A stretch of DNA of 12,965 nt from JBHIBR01 sp046759145 [NCBI: Nitrospinota bacterium] (GTDB lineage Bacteria; UBA8248), in the NCBI GenBank assembly GCA_046759145.1, contig JBHIBR010000016.1:1-12965 (forward strand), written 5' to 3'. The position numbers and the translations under genes are program-made. Below the pieces are notes generated by a model. The model was not told where the DNA came from. It did not search any database and worked only from the letters and a program-made list of their open reading frames with translations. The first letter of the stretch is position 1. Each line of letters opens with the position of its first letter. Below are positions 1 to 8,248 of this stretch, in pieces.

Positions 1-1461
1 CTCCGCCGCGGGCCCCGGGCTCCCTGGGCAGGTCGGGTCCGGGAGGCATTACGCCGTCTTGTGCGGAGGGACCTCTCGGAGGGCGAGCTGATGCGCGCGG
101 CCCAGAGGTTCGGCCGAGGGGAGGCGGGCGCCCTAGCCCGGTGGGAGCTGGCCCGTCGGGCCAAAGCCGCGGGCCGCGTGAAGGAAGCGAGGGAGAGGCT
201 TCAGGATTTCATCAAGGATTTCCCCCAGCACGAACGCGCCTGGCAAGCGCGCGCCGCCCTCCGGGAGCTTAAGGAGGAGCTTGTCGCAGACCCGCGGAAG
301 ATAGGGGTCCTTCTGCCTCTGTCGGGACCGGGCGCGGAAGCGGGAAAGCGCCTCCGTCAGGGCATCGAGCTTGCCCTCCGCGCGGCGGCGGGGATAGTGG
401 AGCGCCTGGGGCTTCGGCTCGTGGTGCGGGACACGCAAGGAGCCCCGGGCAAGCCCGGGCGGGCGGCAGAGGCGGCCGAAGGGCTTGCGGGTAGAGGGAA
501 GGTCATCGCCCTGCTGGGTCCTTTCTTCAGCAGCCCCACGCGCGCCGCCACCGCCGTCGCCGACCGCCACCGGGTGCCGCTCTTGACACCTTTCGCCATC
601 GACGGCGACATCCCACAGACAAGCCCGTGGGCCTTCCGCAACTCTCTCACCAACCGCCAGCAGGCCGCGGCCGTGGCAGGCTATGCCACGGAGCGGCTGG
701 GGCTCCGCCGGTTCGCCATCCTCTATCCGAACGAGCGGCAGGGGGTGGAACTGCGGGATCACTTCCGCCAGAGGGTCGAGGCCGGAGGGGGGCGGGTTCT
801 GGCCCAGGCGGCTTACCCCGTTGGCGCGAGCGATTTTGGCCGCCAGATCCGTCAGCTCGGCGGCATGGACGACGACGAGGTGAAACGGAAGAAAGAGCGG
901 TTGCCCCCTCCCGCGCCGGGGGAGCCGCCTGCCCGGATCCCCCAGATCCCGTACGAGGCCGTCTTCATCCCCGGCGATTCGGAGCCCGCCGCCCTCATCG
1001 CGCCCCAGCTCCTCTTTTACAACATCACCGGCGTCCGCCTCCTGGGAGCGCGAGGCTGGAACTCTGCCAAGGTCGTCCAGTACGGGGAGAAGTACGTCGA
1101 GGGGGCCATTTTCGTGGACGGCTTCTTCGCCCAGTCTCCCTTGCCCCGCGTGCGACGCTTCGTGGAAGAGTTCGGCCGGGCGTTCGGCTCAAAGCCAGAT
1201 ATCATCTCCGCCCTGGCTTACGACAGCCTGGGCATGCTCCTTCAGGTATTGTCCCGGGGGGCTCGGACGCGGAGCGAGGTTCGAGATGGGTTGCTGCGGC
1301 TCCAGAATTTCCCGGGCGTGACCGGCCGCACCTCCATGGGCGCCGATGGAGACGCCCAAAAGGAACTCTTCATCCTCACCGTGCAAAAGGGCCGCATCGT
1401 CCAGCTGGACACCGAGGCACCGGTCTCCGCTCTCAGGGTACGCGGTTCGGGGCCTTCCTGA
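1..1461 (+). CDS. LpoA-like penicillin-binding protein activator / type I periplasmic-binding-fold protein (5' end missing)
   Basis: The frame is open from base 1 to the TGA at 1459-1461, giving 486 residues with the N-terminus outside the window. A GTG at 61 is a possible but unlikely start, because the helical repeat appears to run through it. Residues about 15-95 are Arg/Ala-rich helices resembling TPR units (for example ARERLQDFIKDFP). From about residue 101 a Peripla_BP_6-type domain begins with IGVLLPLSGPGAEAGKRLRQG. It continues through LLGPFFSSPT, FAILYPNERQG and VFIPGDSEPAALIAPQL, and ends with YDSLGMLLQVL and FPGVTGRTSMGADGDAQKELF. A charged, Pro-rich loop (KRKKERLPPPAPGEPP) interrupts the binding fold. 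TPR followed by a type I binding fold is the architecture of E. coli LpoA, the outer-membrane activator of PBP1A, and a PBP1A gene lies next door. No signal peptide or lipobox can be seen because the 5' end is cut. The alternative is an ABC amino-acid binding protein; I see no permease genes nearby. Confidence 0.82.
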   Translation, partial: LRRGPRAPWAGRVREALRRLVRRDLSEGELMRAAQRFGRGEAGALARWELARRAKAAGRVKEARERLQDFIKDFPQHERAWQARAALRELKEELVADPRKIGVLLPLSGPGAEAGKRLRQGIELALRAAAGIVERLGLRLVVRDTQGAPGKPGRAAEAAEGLAGRGKVIALLGPFFSSPTRAATAVADRHRVPLLTPFAIDGDIPQTSPWAFRNSLTNRQQAAAVAGYATERLGLRRFAILYPNERQGVELRDHFRQRVEAGGGRVLAQAAYPVGASDFGRQIRQLGGMDDDEVKRKKERLPPPAPGEPPARIPQIPYEAVFIPGDSEPAALIAPQLLFYNITGVRLLGARGWNSAKVVQYGEKYVEGAIFVDGFFAQSPLPRVRRFVEEFGRAFGSKPDIISALAYDSLGMLLQVLSRGARTRSEVRDGLLRLQNFPGVTGRTSMGADGDAQKELFILTVQKGRIVQLDTEAPVSALRVRGSGPS

Positions 1462-1470
1462 GTACCCCCC

Positions 1471-3876
1471 CTACCCACCGGCCCCCTGCAGATCCTGGCG
1501 GAAGAAATCACCGGGGGAGGGCACGGGCTCAGGGCGGGCCTCCTCCGGTTCCGTACCTTTCACAAAGGCCACCCCGAGGCCTCCGGGAGCGCCGGGGCCT
1601 ACCCGCCGGCCCGTCTTCGGGTCGATTCGGACGAAGGTCACGCCGGGGGGGACAGGAAAGTCCTGGACCGGCAGGGCGGCATGGGTGGCCTTCATGTATT
1701 CGAGCCAGATCGGGAGCGCCGCCCGCGCTCCCGTCTCATTTTTCCCGAGGCTCCCCCTTTCGTCGAGCCCCACCCAAACGGCGGCAAGCTGATGGGGGGT
1801 GAAACCCACGAACCAGGCATCTTCGAATTCGTTCGTCGTCCCGGTCTTCCCGGCTGCGGGGCGGCCGAGTTCACGGGCCCGCTGGCCTGTCCCCGAACGG
1901 ATGACGTCCCGGAGCAGGGAGGTGAGCACATACGCCTCCGGAGCAGGAATCACCTTCTCCCGCCTGACCCAGCCCTTTTCCAATACCCTCCCCTGGGCAT
2001 CTTCCACCCGCTGGATAATGTAGGGCTCCGCCCGAACCCCCTGCGCGGCGAAGACCGCATAGGCGCCCGCGAGTTCGAGCAGGGTTACCCCCGAGGAGCC
2101 CAGGGCGAGGGAGAGATCCTCAGCAAGAGGAGTCGTTATGCCGAGCCTCCGCGCCCGGGCCACCACCTTCCGGACGCCCAGGTCCCGGAACAGCTTGACC
2201 GTGGCTACATTGCGCGAGTGCACGAGGGCGTCCCGCAGCGTGGTGGGCCCGTAAAACCGCTCCTCGAAGTTGGTGGGCTTCCACGAGCGCTTGAGCCCAG
2301 CCAGGGTCTCCTCATAGATGACCGGGGAGTCCACAATGAGGCTGGAGGGGGTGAATCCATTTTCCAGCGCTGTCGAGTAGGTGATGGGCTTGAAAGCAGA
2401 GCCGGGGGGCCGCACCGCCTGGACCGCGCGGTTGAACTGACTGCGGGAGAACTCGTAGCCACCCACCATGGCCCGGATGGCCCCTGTCTCGGGGTCGAGG
2501 CTCACGAGGGCCCCCTGCACCTCCAGGGGCTGTGCGAGGTCGAGGGAGAGACCTCCGAGGACCTCTCTCTCACCTTTGCGGGGCTTGACCAGGATCACCA
2601 TTCCCGGGGCAAGCACTTCCCGTAAGTCCCGCAATCTTGCGTAGAGCCCGTCGCGGGAGGGCTCAGGCCGCCGCGCCCAGGCCGCGGAGGTGATAGAGAT
2701 CCTCCCCCGGCCCCGCCGCAGGGCCACATCGGCTCTCGCGCGCCCCACGGCGGTGACCACTCCCACCCGCCATCTCCCCGAGCGGATCTCGGGCCATTCC
2801 TCCCGCTTGCCCACCACCCGCTCCACTTGCTCCCAGGAAACCGCTCTACCCCATCCGAACGCCACCCGGCCGAGAGGCCCCCGGTAACCCCGCCGCCGGT
2901 CCAGCGCCTCCAACCCCCGCCGCAGCGCCCGGATGGCCGCTCGCTGGGCGTCGAGGTCGATAGTGGTGTAAACCCTCAGACCCCCTCGGTAGAGAAGAGT
3001 GGCCCCGTAGCGCTTCTCCAGGTAGCGCCGCACGTGTTCCACCGCATAGGGCGCTTCGCTGGGTTGGGGGTCGCGTCCGGCGAGACGCAAGGGCTCCCGC
3101 CGCGCCCCGGCCTCCTCAGCGGGGGTGATGAAACCCTCCCCCCGCATCCGCCGCAGCACCTGAGCCCTCCTCCGCAGGGCCCTCCGGGGGGAGACGTAGG
3201 GGCTGTAGCGAGCCGGCGCCCTGGGCAGGCCCGCAAGGAGCGCCGCCTCGGCGAGGGTGAGAGCGCCTATGCTTTTGCCGAAGTAGAGCCGCGCCGCCGC
3301 CTCCACGCCATAAGCGCCGTGGCCGTAATAGACGAGGTTCAGGTAGAGGTTGAGGATGCGATCCTTCGAGAAACGTCCCTCGATCCGAAGGGCCAGGATG
3401 GCCTCCCGGACCTTGCGGACCAGGGTTTTCTCGGGGTTGAGAAAGAGGGTCTTCGCCACCTGCTGGGTGATGGTGCTTCCCCCCTGCACCACCTCTCCGG
3501 CGCGGAGATTGGCCCAGGCGGCCCGGAGAATGCCGACGGGGTCCACGCCCCGATGACGGTAAAACCGGGAGTCCTCGATGGCGAGAGTGGCCTGGCGGAG
3601 ATGAAGGGGGACTTCGCTCAAGCTCACGAGGTAGCGTTTTTCGACGAAAAACTCCCGCAGGAGACGGCCGTCCGCAGCGAATACTTTCGTGACGAGGCTC
3701 GGACGATAGTTCTCAAGGGATTCCACCTCGGGCAGTCCTCGGGCGTAGCCCTTGTATAGGGCCAGGCCCCCCACCGTTCCCGCAACCATCACAAAGAAGA
3801 GGAGGGCGCAAACGGCCACGATGAGGAGCCAAGCCCACCGCCTTTGGGAAGGGAGCGACTTATCCGACCGACCCAT
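1471..3876 (-). CDS. mrcA: Penicillin-binding protein 1A (bifunctional peptidoglycan glycosyltransferase/transpeptidase)
   Basis: A class A PBP of 801 residues that polymerises lipid II and cross-links peptides at the outer face of the inner membrane. There is a short basic cytoplasmic tail and one membrane anchor (about 14-41). The GT51 domain follows: EDSRFYRHRGVD with catalytic Glu101, QGGSTITQQVAKTLFL at 131-146, REAILALRIE with probable second Glu158, and ILNLYLNLVYYGHGAYGVEAAA. Residues about 330-450 form an inserted OB-like segment typical of PBP1A. The transpeptidase domain has SxxK at Ser493-Lys496 (PGSAFK), SxN at Ser554-Asn556 (HSRN) and KTG at 677-679 (AGKTGTT). Length and all catalytic motifs are intact. 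The ATG at 3876 has GAGG six bases upstream. The gene lies 105 bases after the SDR stop, so it may be the operon's last gene or have its own promoter. It ends nine bases from the convergent LpoA-like gene. Confidence 0.97.
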   Translation of the reverse strand: MGRSDKSLPSQRRWAWLLIVAVCALLFFVMVAGTVGGLALYKGYARGLPEVESLENYRPSLVTKVFAADGRLLREFFVEKRYLVSLSEVPLHLRQATLAIEDSRFYRHRGVDPVGILRAAWANLRAGEVVQGGSTITQQVAKTLFLNPEKTLVRKVREAILALRIEGRFSKDRILNLYLNLVYYGHGAYGVEAAARLYFGKSIGALTLAEAALLAGLPRAPARYSPYVSPRRALRRRAQVLRRMRGEGFITPAEEAGARREPLRLAGRDPQPSEAPYAVEHVRRYLEKRYGATLLYRGGLRVYTTIDLDAQRAAIRALRRGLEALDRRRGYRGPLGRVAFGWGRAVSWEQVERVVGKREEWPEIRSGRWRVGVVTAVGRARADVALRRGRGRISITSAAWARRPEPSRDGLYARLRDLREVLAPGMVILVKPRKGEREVLGGLSLDLAQPLEVQGALVSLDPETGAIRAMVGGYEFSRSQFNRAVQAVRPPGSAFKPITYSTALENGFTPSSLIVDSPVIYEETLAGLKRSWKPTNFEERFYGPTTLRDALVHSRNVATVKLFRDLGVRKVVARARRLGITTPLAEDLSLALGSSGVTLLELAGAYAVFAAQGVRAEPYIIQRVEDAQGRVLEKGWVRREKVIPAPEAYVLTSLLRDVIRSGTGQRARELGRPAAGKTGTTNEFEDAWFVGFTPHQLAAVWVGLDERGSLGKNETGARAALPIWLEYMKATHAALPVQDFPVPPGVTFVRIDPKTGRRVGPGAPGGLGVAFVKGTEPEEARPEPVPSPGDFFRQDLQGAGG

Positions 3877-3900
3877 GGATGGCCTCAGAAAGAGTTTCGA

Positions 3901-3915
3901 CTTTGCGGCGCAAAG
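3901..3915. promoter_or_regulatory. 15-bp palindrome upstream of the PBP1A gene
   Basis: CTTTGCGGCGCAAAG is a perfect inverted repeat with 7-base arms around one central base. It sits 24 bases upstream of the PBP1A ATG in the 105-base gap after the SDR gene. It could be a repressor operator or a short hairpin in the 5' leader. No convincing -35/-10 pair was found in this gap, and no T-run follows that would make it a Rho-independent terminator. The function is inferred from position and symmetry only. Confidence 0.35.
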
Positions 3916-3981
3916 GCCTCACCACAACCGCAACCGTCGGGAGGCCAAAGCCGAAAGGCCGAAACCTCACACAGAGCCCTC

Positions 3982-4767
3982 TCACCAGGTCACCGACCCA
4001 CCCGAGATGTTCAGCGCCTGGCCCGTCATGCCCCCCGCCTCCTCCGAAGCGAGATAGCAGGCGAGAGCGGCCACCTCCTCGGCCTCCAGGAATCGCCCCA
4101 GAGGGATGCCCTCCCGGAGCATGGCCATGGTTTCCTCCTCACCCTTGCCCGCCAGACGGGCGAAATCCGGTCGGCTCGAGCGCACCATTTCGGTGTCCAC
4201 AAAACCGGGGCAAATGGCGTTCACGGTCACGCCCGAGCGGGCCACCTCGAGAGCGGCCGAGCGGGTGAAGCCGATGACGCCGTGTTTCGCGGCGTGATAC
4301 GCACTCCGATGAGGGCCCCCCATCTTCCCCGACACCGAAGCGAGGTTGATGATCCGCCCCCACCCCCGTTCGACCATCCCGGGGAGGAGCGCCTTGGTGC
4401 AATAGTAGGTGGCGGTCAGGTTGACCCGCAGCGTTCGCTCCCAGAGGTCGTCGTCGTGGCCTATCACCGATGCATGGGCTAGAAGCCCGGCGCTGTTGAC
4501 GAGGACGTCCACCCCGCTCAGCGCCTCCTGAGTGCCGGTTGCCATCCGCTGAACCTCCTGCGCATCACTCACGTCACAGACTACCGCCACCCCCCGCGCC
4601 CCCAACCTCTGGACCTCCGAGGCCACCTCCTCCACCTGGCTCCGAGTGCGGGCCACCACCGCCACCCGGGCGCCCTCCCGGGCGAAAGCAAAGGCAATGG
4701 CGCGACCGATGCCCCGCCCCCCACCGGTGACGAGGGCACCCTTGCCCTCGAGGCGCCCTCCGGCCAT
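3982..4767 (-). CDS. SDR family NAD(P)-dependent oxidoreductase (FabG-like)
   Basis: A classical short-chain dehydrogenase/reductase of 261 residues, the usual length. It shows the Rossmann glycine motif TGGGRGIG (14-21), NSAG at 91-94 (usually NNAG), the structural Asn116 in VNL, and the catalytic Ser144/Tyr157/Lys161 in NLASVSG and YHAAK. PGFVDTEM and a C-terminal MTGQALNISGG complete the pattern. The basic ARTR after strand beta-2 (39-42) favours NADP(H), an inference. It resembles 3-oxoacyl-ACP or acetoacetyl-CoA reductases and 3-hydroxyacyl dehydrogenases; the substrate cannot be assigned from sequence. Its ATG shares one base with the stop of the dihydrouridine synthase gene (TGATG), so it is translationally coupled and probably the last gene of the ftsE operon. 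No other fatty-acid synthesis gene is nearby, so its link to the cell-wall genes is unclear. Confidence 0.93.
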   Translation of the reverse strand: MAGGRLEGKGALVTGGGRGIGRAIAFAFAREGARVAVVARTRSQVEEVASEVQRLGARGVAVVCDVSDAQEVQRMATGTQEALSGVDVLVNSAGLLAHASVIGHDDDLWERTLRVNLTATYYCTKALLPGMVERGWGRIINLASVSGKMGGPHRSAYHAAKHGVIGFTRSAALEVARSGVTVNAICPGFVDTEMVRSSRPDFARLAGKGEEETMAMLREGIPLGRFLEAEEVAALACYLASEEAGGMTGQALNISGGSVTW

Positions 4768-5828
4768 CAGCCTTCACCGCCGGGAACGCTTGACCCGCAT
4801 TCCCGGAGGCGCCCGATGGGGGAGCGCCCCCGGGCTCTCGCGAAGAGGTCTCGCAGCGAGAGGGCGAGTTCCCGGTAGCTCTCCATCCGGGTCAACGCCT
4901 CCCGGAAGGCGGCGCTCCCGGGAAGCCCCTTGGTGTAGGCGACCATGTGCTTCCGGCCCTCCTTGACCGCGCGGCCCTCCCCGAAGAGGAGCCGGAGGCG
5001 CTCCAAATGGTCCAGCGCCACGCGGAGCCTCTCTCTGAGACCCGGGGGAGGGGCCAGCTCTCCCCACTCGAAGAACCCGCGCAGTCGGGCGAAGAGCCAC
5101 GGATTCCCCACCGCCCCTCGCGCCAGCATGATGGCGTCGCAGCCTGTCTCGCGGAACATCCGCACGGAATCCCGGACGCCTGCCACTCCGCCGTTTCCGA
5201 TGACCGGCACCCGCAGGGACGCCTTGATGCGAGCGACAGCCTCCAGATCCACCTCTCCCCGAAAGAGGTCCTTCCGGCTCCGGCCGTGGACGGCGACTGC
5301 GGCCGCCCCGTTCTCCTCCACCGCGCGGGCGAAGCGCTGCGCTTCCGCCGGCCCCTGCGAATCCCAGCCGGTGCGCATTTTCACCGTGATGGGGCAGCCC
5401 ACCGCCCCCCGCATGGCCCGCACGAGGCGTCCCGCCAGCTCAGGCAAGAGGAGGAGGCGCGCCCCCGCTCCGCCCTCCACGACCCTCCGGACCGGGCACC
5501 CGCAATTGAGGTCGATGAGGTCAGCGCCGGAGGCCTCCGCAATCCGTGCCGCCTCGGCCAGCGCGGCGGGCTCCTTGCCCATGAGCTGGACGGAGATCGG
5601 CCGCTCAGATGGGTCAAGCCGGAGCAGATCGAGGGCCTTGGGGTGACGGCGGACCAGGGCCTCCGCGCTGATCATCTCCGTCGAGACGAGGGCGGCGCCC
5701 ATCTCCCGGGCGATCTGGCGGAACGGAAGATGGGTGTAGCCCACCATGGGCGCCAGGAAGAAACGCCCGGGGATGGGGACTCCCCCGACGCAAAGACCTT
5801 CGCCCGGCCCCCCAGGAAGAGTTGGCAT
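4767..5828 (-). CDS. dusB: tRNA-dihydrouridine synthase
   Basis: A flavoenzyme that reduces uridine to dihydrouridine in the tRNA D-loop region using FMN and NADPH. In the 353-residue protein the TIM barrel starts with FLAPMVGYTHLPFR (24-37), followed by QLMG at 81-84. The signature DLNCGCPVRR contains catalytic Cys111. FMN/tRNA-binding positions follow: VKMRTGW with Lys150, VHGRSR with His181, IGNGG at 210-214 and ARGAVGNPW at 236-244. The C-terminal helical domain contains RKHMVAYTKGLPG, as in the DusB group; the subgroup is less certain than the family. The same frame stays open far upstream, but that part overlaps tsaD. I chose ATG 5828 because it is preceded by a purine-rich GGAGAGAGG placed right after the tsaD stop and because homology begins just inside it. 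The gap to tsaD is 14 bases and the stop overlaps the SDR start. Confidence 0.95.
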   Translation of the reverse strand: MPTLPGGPGEGLCVGGVPIPGRFFLAPMVGYTHLPFRQIAREMGAALVSTEMISAEALVRRHPKALDLLRLDPSERPISVQLMGKEPAALAEAARIAEASGADLIDLNCGCPVRRVVEGGAGARLLLLPELAGRLVRAMRGAVGCPITVKMRTGWDSQGPAEAQRFARAVEENGAAAVAVHGRSRKDLFRGEVDLEAVARIKASLRVPVIGNGGVAGVRDSVRMFRETGCDAIMLARGAVGNPWLFARLRGFFEWGELAPPPGLRERLRVALDHLERLRLLFGEGRAVKEGRKHMVAYTKGLPGSAAFREALTRMESYRELALSLRDLFARARGRSPIGRLRECGSSVPGGEG

Positions 5829-5842
5829 CCTTTCCTCTCTCC

Positions 5843-6928
5843 TCAGACCGTGGCGTCGGAGAGCTCCCAGTCCGGGAGCGCATCCATGTCCAGATAGTCC
5901 CGGAAGGCCTCGGGTCCCGCTTCCTTGAGGAGGAAGTGCCCCGCGCAGGCCACCATGGCAGCGTTGTCCGTACAGTACCGGGGCGAGGGGAGGAAGAGCT
6001 CCCACCCCCACCGGGCGGCCTCCTCCTTGAGCCGAGAGCGGAGCAACCGATTGCAGACCACTCCGCCTGTTGCCACCACGCGGCTCAGCCCTTCCTGCTC
6101 CGCCGCTCGGACCACCTTCTCCACCAGAACGTCCACCACGGCTTCCTGGAAACCCGCCGCCAGGGAGCGGGCCACATCGGGAGGACAACCCCCGGGTCTC
6201 TCCCAGGGGGGACACGAGGGGTCGTCCCGGTAGTAGCCCTGTTCCCTGAGGAAGTAGAAGAGAGCCGTCTTGAGACCGCTGAAGCTGAAGTCGAGCGAAT
6301 CCCGCCGGAGGAGAGGCCGGGGGAAGGGATGGGGCTCGGAGGAACTCCCCTCCCTCTCCCGGAATTCGCGGTGAAGGCGGTCGATGAGGGGCCCACCGGG
6401 ATAGCCCAGTCCCAGGAGAGCGGCCGCTTTGTCAAACGCCTCCCCCGCCGCGTCGTCCAGGGTGGCCCCCAGGAGGGAAAACCCCCCGTGGTTCTCCGCG
6501 CGGTAGAGATGGGTGTGACCTCCCGAGAAAACCGCGCCCATGAAGGGGAACTCGATTCCCCCCTCTAGGAAGGGAGTATGGAGATGGGCCAAGAGGTGGT
6601 GCACCCCCACGAGGGGTAGCCCCCGGGCATAAGCGAGCGCCTTCGCCGCCGAGAGGCCGACCAGAAGGGCGATGATGAGGCCCGGCCCCCGGGTGACCGC
6701 CACAGCGTCCACCTCTTCCAGCGACGCTCCCGCTTCGCCCAGGGCGGCCCTGATGACGGGCTCGATGTTCTCCACATGGCGGCGGGAGGCCAGCTCGGGG
6801 ACCACCCCCCCGAAGCGGGCGTGGACCTCGTGCTGGGTCGCCACCACGCTCGCCCGGACCTTCCGGCCATCTTCCACCAGGGCAACGGCCGTCTCATCGC
6901 ACGAGGTCTCGATGCCGAGGACCAGCAT
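5843..6928 (-). CDS. tsaD: tRNA N6-threonylcarbamoyladenosine (t6A37) transferase TsaD
   Basis: TsaD transfers threonylcarbamoyl to A37 of ANN-decoding tRNAs, acting in the cytoplasm with TsaB and TsaE, neither of which is in this window. The 361-residue protein begins with the family hallmark MLVLGIETSCDETAVAL. It has PELASRRHVENI, the metal-binding HLLAH (His111 and His115), SGGHTHLY (135-142), TLDDAAGEAFDKAA, ATGGVVCNRLL (286-296) and YCTDNAAMVACAG. All ASKHA-fold landmarks are present. I chose ATG 6928 because family members begin at this point; a GGAGG lies 11 bases upstream. A GTG at 6961 is an alternative adding 11 residues. It would overlap the deacetylase stop as GTGA, a common coupling arrangement, but has only a weak ribosome site. 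The gene is cotranscribed between the deacetylase and dusB genes. Confidence 0.97.
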   Translation of the reverse strand: MLVLGIETSCDETAVALVEDGRKVRASVVATQHEVHARFGGVVPELASRRHVENIEPVIRAALGEAGASLEEVDAVAVTRGPGLIIALLVGLSAAKALAYARGLPLVGVHHLLAHLHTPFLEGGIEFPFMGAVFSGGHTHLYRAENHGGFSLLGATLDDAAGEAFDKAAALLGLGYPGGPLIDRLHREFREREGSSSEPHPFPRPLLRRDSLDFSFSGLKTALFYFLREQGYYRDDPSCPPWERPGGCPPDVARSLAAGFQEAVVDVLVEKVVRAAEQEGLSRVVATGGVVCNRLLRSRLKEEAARWGWELFLPSPRYCTDNAAMVACAGHFLLKEAGPEAFRDYLDMDALPDWELSDATV

Positions 6929-6957
6929 AACCCGGTCTCCCTCCGCGGGGGCCGTCC

Positions 6958-8202
6958 TCACCTTGCCGCACCCACCGCGACCGGGAGACGGGATCCCTCG
7001 GGCAGGAGCTCCGATACGCGTACCAGGTCCACCCCCTCACGAGCGAGCTCCGGGAGGCCAAGGCGGAGGGCCGCGATGGTGGCAGGGTGAGGGTGGGCGA
7101 TGGCGATGGCCGAACCCGCACCCTTCGCCGCCCGGATGAGCTCCCGCAGCGCCGCCAGGATGGCATCCTCCTCCACCTCGTTGTCCATGAAGATCGCGCG
7201 CCGGAGGATGGGAACGCCAAGCCGGCGGCCCACCCGGGAGGCCGCTGAGCGGGGAGTGGTGAGGCTATCCACAAAAAAAAGACCTCTTCCCCTCACCTCC
7301 TCCAGCACCACCTCCATGGCTTCCTCGCTCTCGGTGAGGCGCGAGCCCATGTGGTTGTTGACGCCCACGGCGTGAGGAACTGCATCCAGAGCCTCCCGCA
7401 CGCGCCGGCGCCACTCCTCCCTTCCCATGGCTTGGAGAAGGGCGCCAGGGCCTGGGTCCTCCCAGGGGTAGCCCAAGGGCTCCATGGGAAGGTGCAGGAG
7501 CACCTCACGCCTTTTCTCGCGCGCGGCCCTGGCGATCCGTTCGCTGGCCGCAAGCCCTGGAAGGACGGCAAAGGTAAGCGGAGCGTCCAGGGCCAGGAGC
7601 TCCTCCGCGGGCCGCCACTGATGTCCCAGGTCATCGACGATGATGGCCACCCGGGGGCGGCGCGAGCGCCCAGCCTCCGCAGGATCCACCCGGGCGAGCG
7701 GCCAGTGGATCTCGACCTCGTGTGTAACCGCCCCCGGAAGCCCTGCGCGCAAGGAGACCATCCTTCCCCCAGGCCCCCGCTCGAGGCTCAGAAGCTCCGC
7801 CCCGCTCCGCGCCAGGGCGCGGCGCAGCCCCCGCTCAAGGAGGACCGACGAGGGAAACCCGGAGAGATGCAGCTCCTTCCGCCTCCAAGTCCAGCGGGCG
7901 AGGCCTCGCCTCCTCGCTTCCATCTCCTCCCGCGAGCGCCTTCGATCTACGCCGAGGGCGTCGAAGGCTTCGTCCAGGGCCCCCTCAACGCGTTCCGCAA
8001 GGCCGGCTACGTCGGAAAGACCCGCCGCTAGACGAAGGGAACCAAGGAGCTCTCTCCCCTTCCCTCCCTGGGACCAGAAGGTGAGCGCCAAGAGCAGGGA
8101 AAGGGCGATGATGGCGCCCGCGAGGAGGGGTCCGACCGGAAGCGAGTTCCTCCGGCGGCGCGCCCGGTCCTTCTCAGGCCCTGTCCGGGTGCTTCCGCCC
8201 AT
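6958..8202 (-). CDS. Divergent polysaccharide deacetylase family protein (YibQ/DUF610)
   Basis: A membrane-anchored or secreted protein of 414 residues. A basic N-terminus (KDRARRRR) precedes one hydrophobic segment (about 22-43), then a variable helical region to about 180. The deacetylase-like TIM-barrel domain starts at RRPRVAIIVDDLGHQ (Asp190/Asp191). It continues with LTFAVLPGL, VLLHLPMEPLGYPWEDPGPGAL (235-256), VNNHMGSRLTE (His284), LFFVDSLTT (308-316) and AIAHPHPAT (367-375). These are the conserved blocks of the family that includes E. coli YibQ, encoded next to envC. The acidic pair and histidines match NodB-type metal sites in outline, but the substrate is not established for the family; a glycan such as peptidoglycan is only likely. 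I chose ATG 8202, with GAGGG four bases upstream and the hydrophobic segment near the start. The frame extends upstream into ctpA without support. It lies 46 bases after ctpA. Confidence 0.88.
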   Translation of the reverse strand: MGGSTRTGPEKDRARRRRNSLPVGPLLAGAIIALSLLLALTFWSQGGKGRELLGSLRLAAGLSDVAGLAERVEGALDEAFDALGVDRRRSREEMEARRRGLARWTWRRKELHLSGFPSSVLLERGLRRALARSGAELLSLERGPGGRMVSLRAGLPGAVTHEVEIHWPLARVDPAEAGRSRRPRVAIIVDDLGHQWRPAEELLALDAPLTFAVLPGLAASERIARAAREKRREVLLHLPMEPLGYPWEDPGPGALLQAMGREEWRRRVREALDAVPHAVGVNNHMGSRLTESEEAMEVVLEEVRGRGLFFVDSLTTPRSAASRVGRRLGVPILRRAIFMDNEVEEDAILAALRELIRAAKGAGSAIAIAHPHPATIAALRLGLPELAREGVDLVRVSELLPEGSRLPVAVGAAR

Positions 8203-8248
8203 GGGTCCCTCGAGCCAGCCGAGCCAGGAGAATCCCTCCCCTTCCGCC

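Noticed and set aside
627-1802. Long plus-strand open frame of 391 codons
   Set aside because: It overlaps the LpoA-like gene and the PBP1A gene in wrong frames and shows Arg/Pro/Gly-rich composition typical of shadow frames in high-GC DNA.
2827-3759. Long plus-strand open frame antisense to PBP1A
   Set aside because: No recognisable motif; fully explained as the complement of a well-supported GT51 coding region. The same applies to open frames at 4947-5897, 7351-8031 and 8945-9892.
3941-3968. GAGGCC/GGCC-rich possible hairpin after the SDR gene
   Set aside because: Only four bases pair consistently and no T-run follows, so a terminator is not supported.
5829-6215. Upstream extension of the dihydrouridine synthase frame to 6215
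   Set aside because: It overlaps tsaD in another frame and has low-complexity Gly/Pro/Arg content; homology and a ribosome site support ATG 5828.
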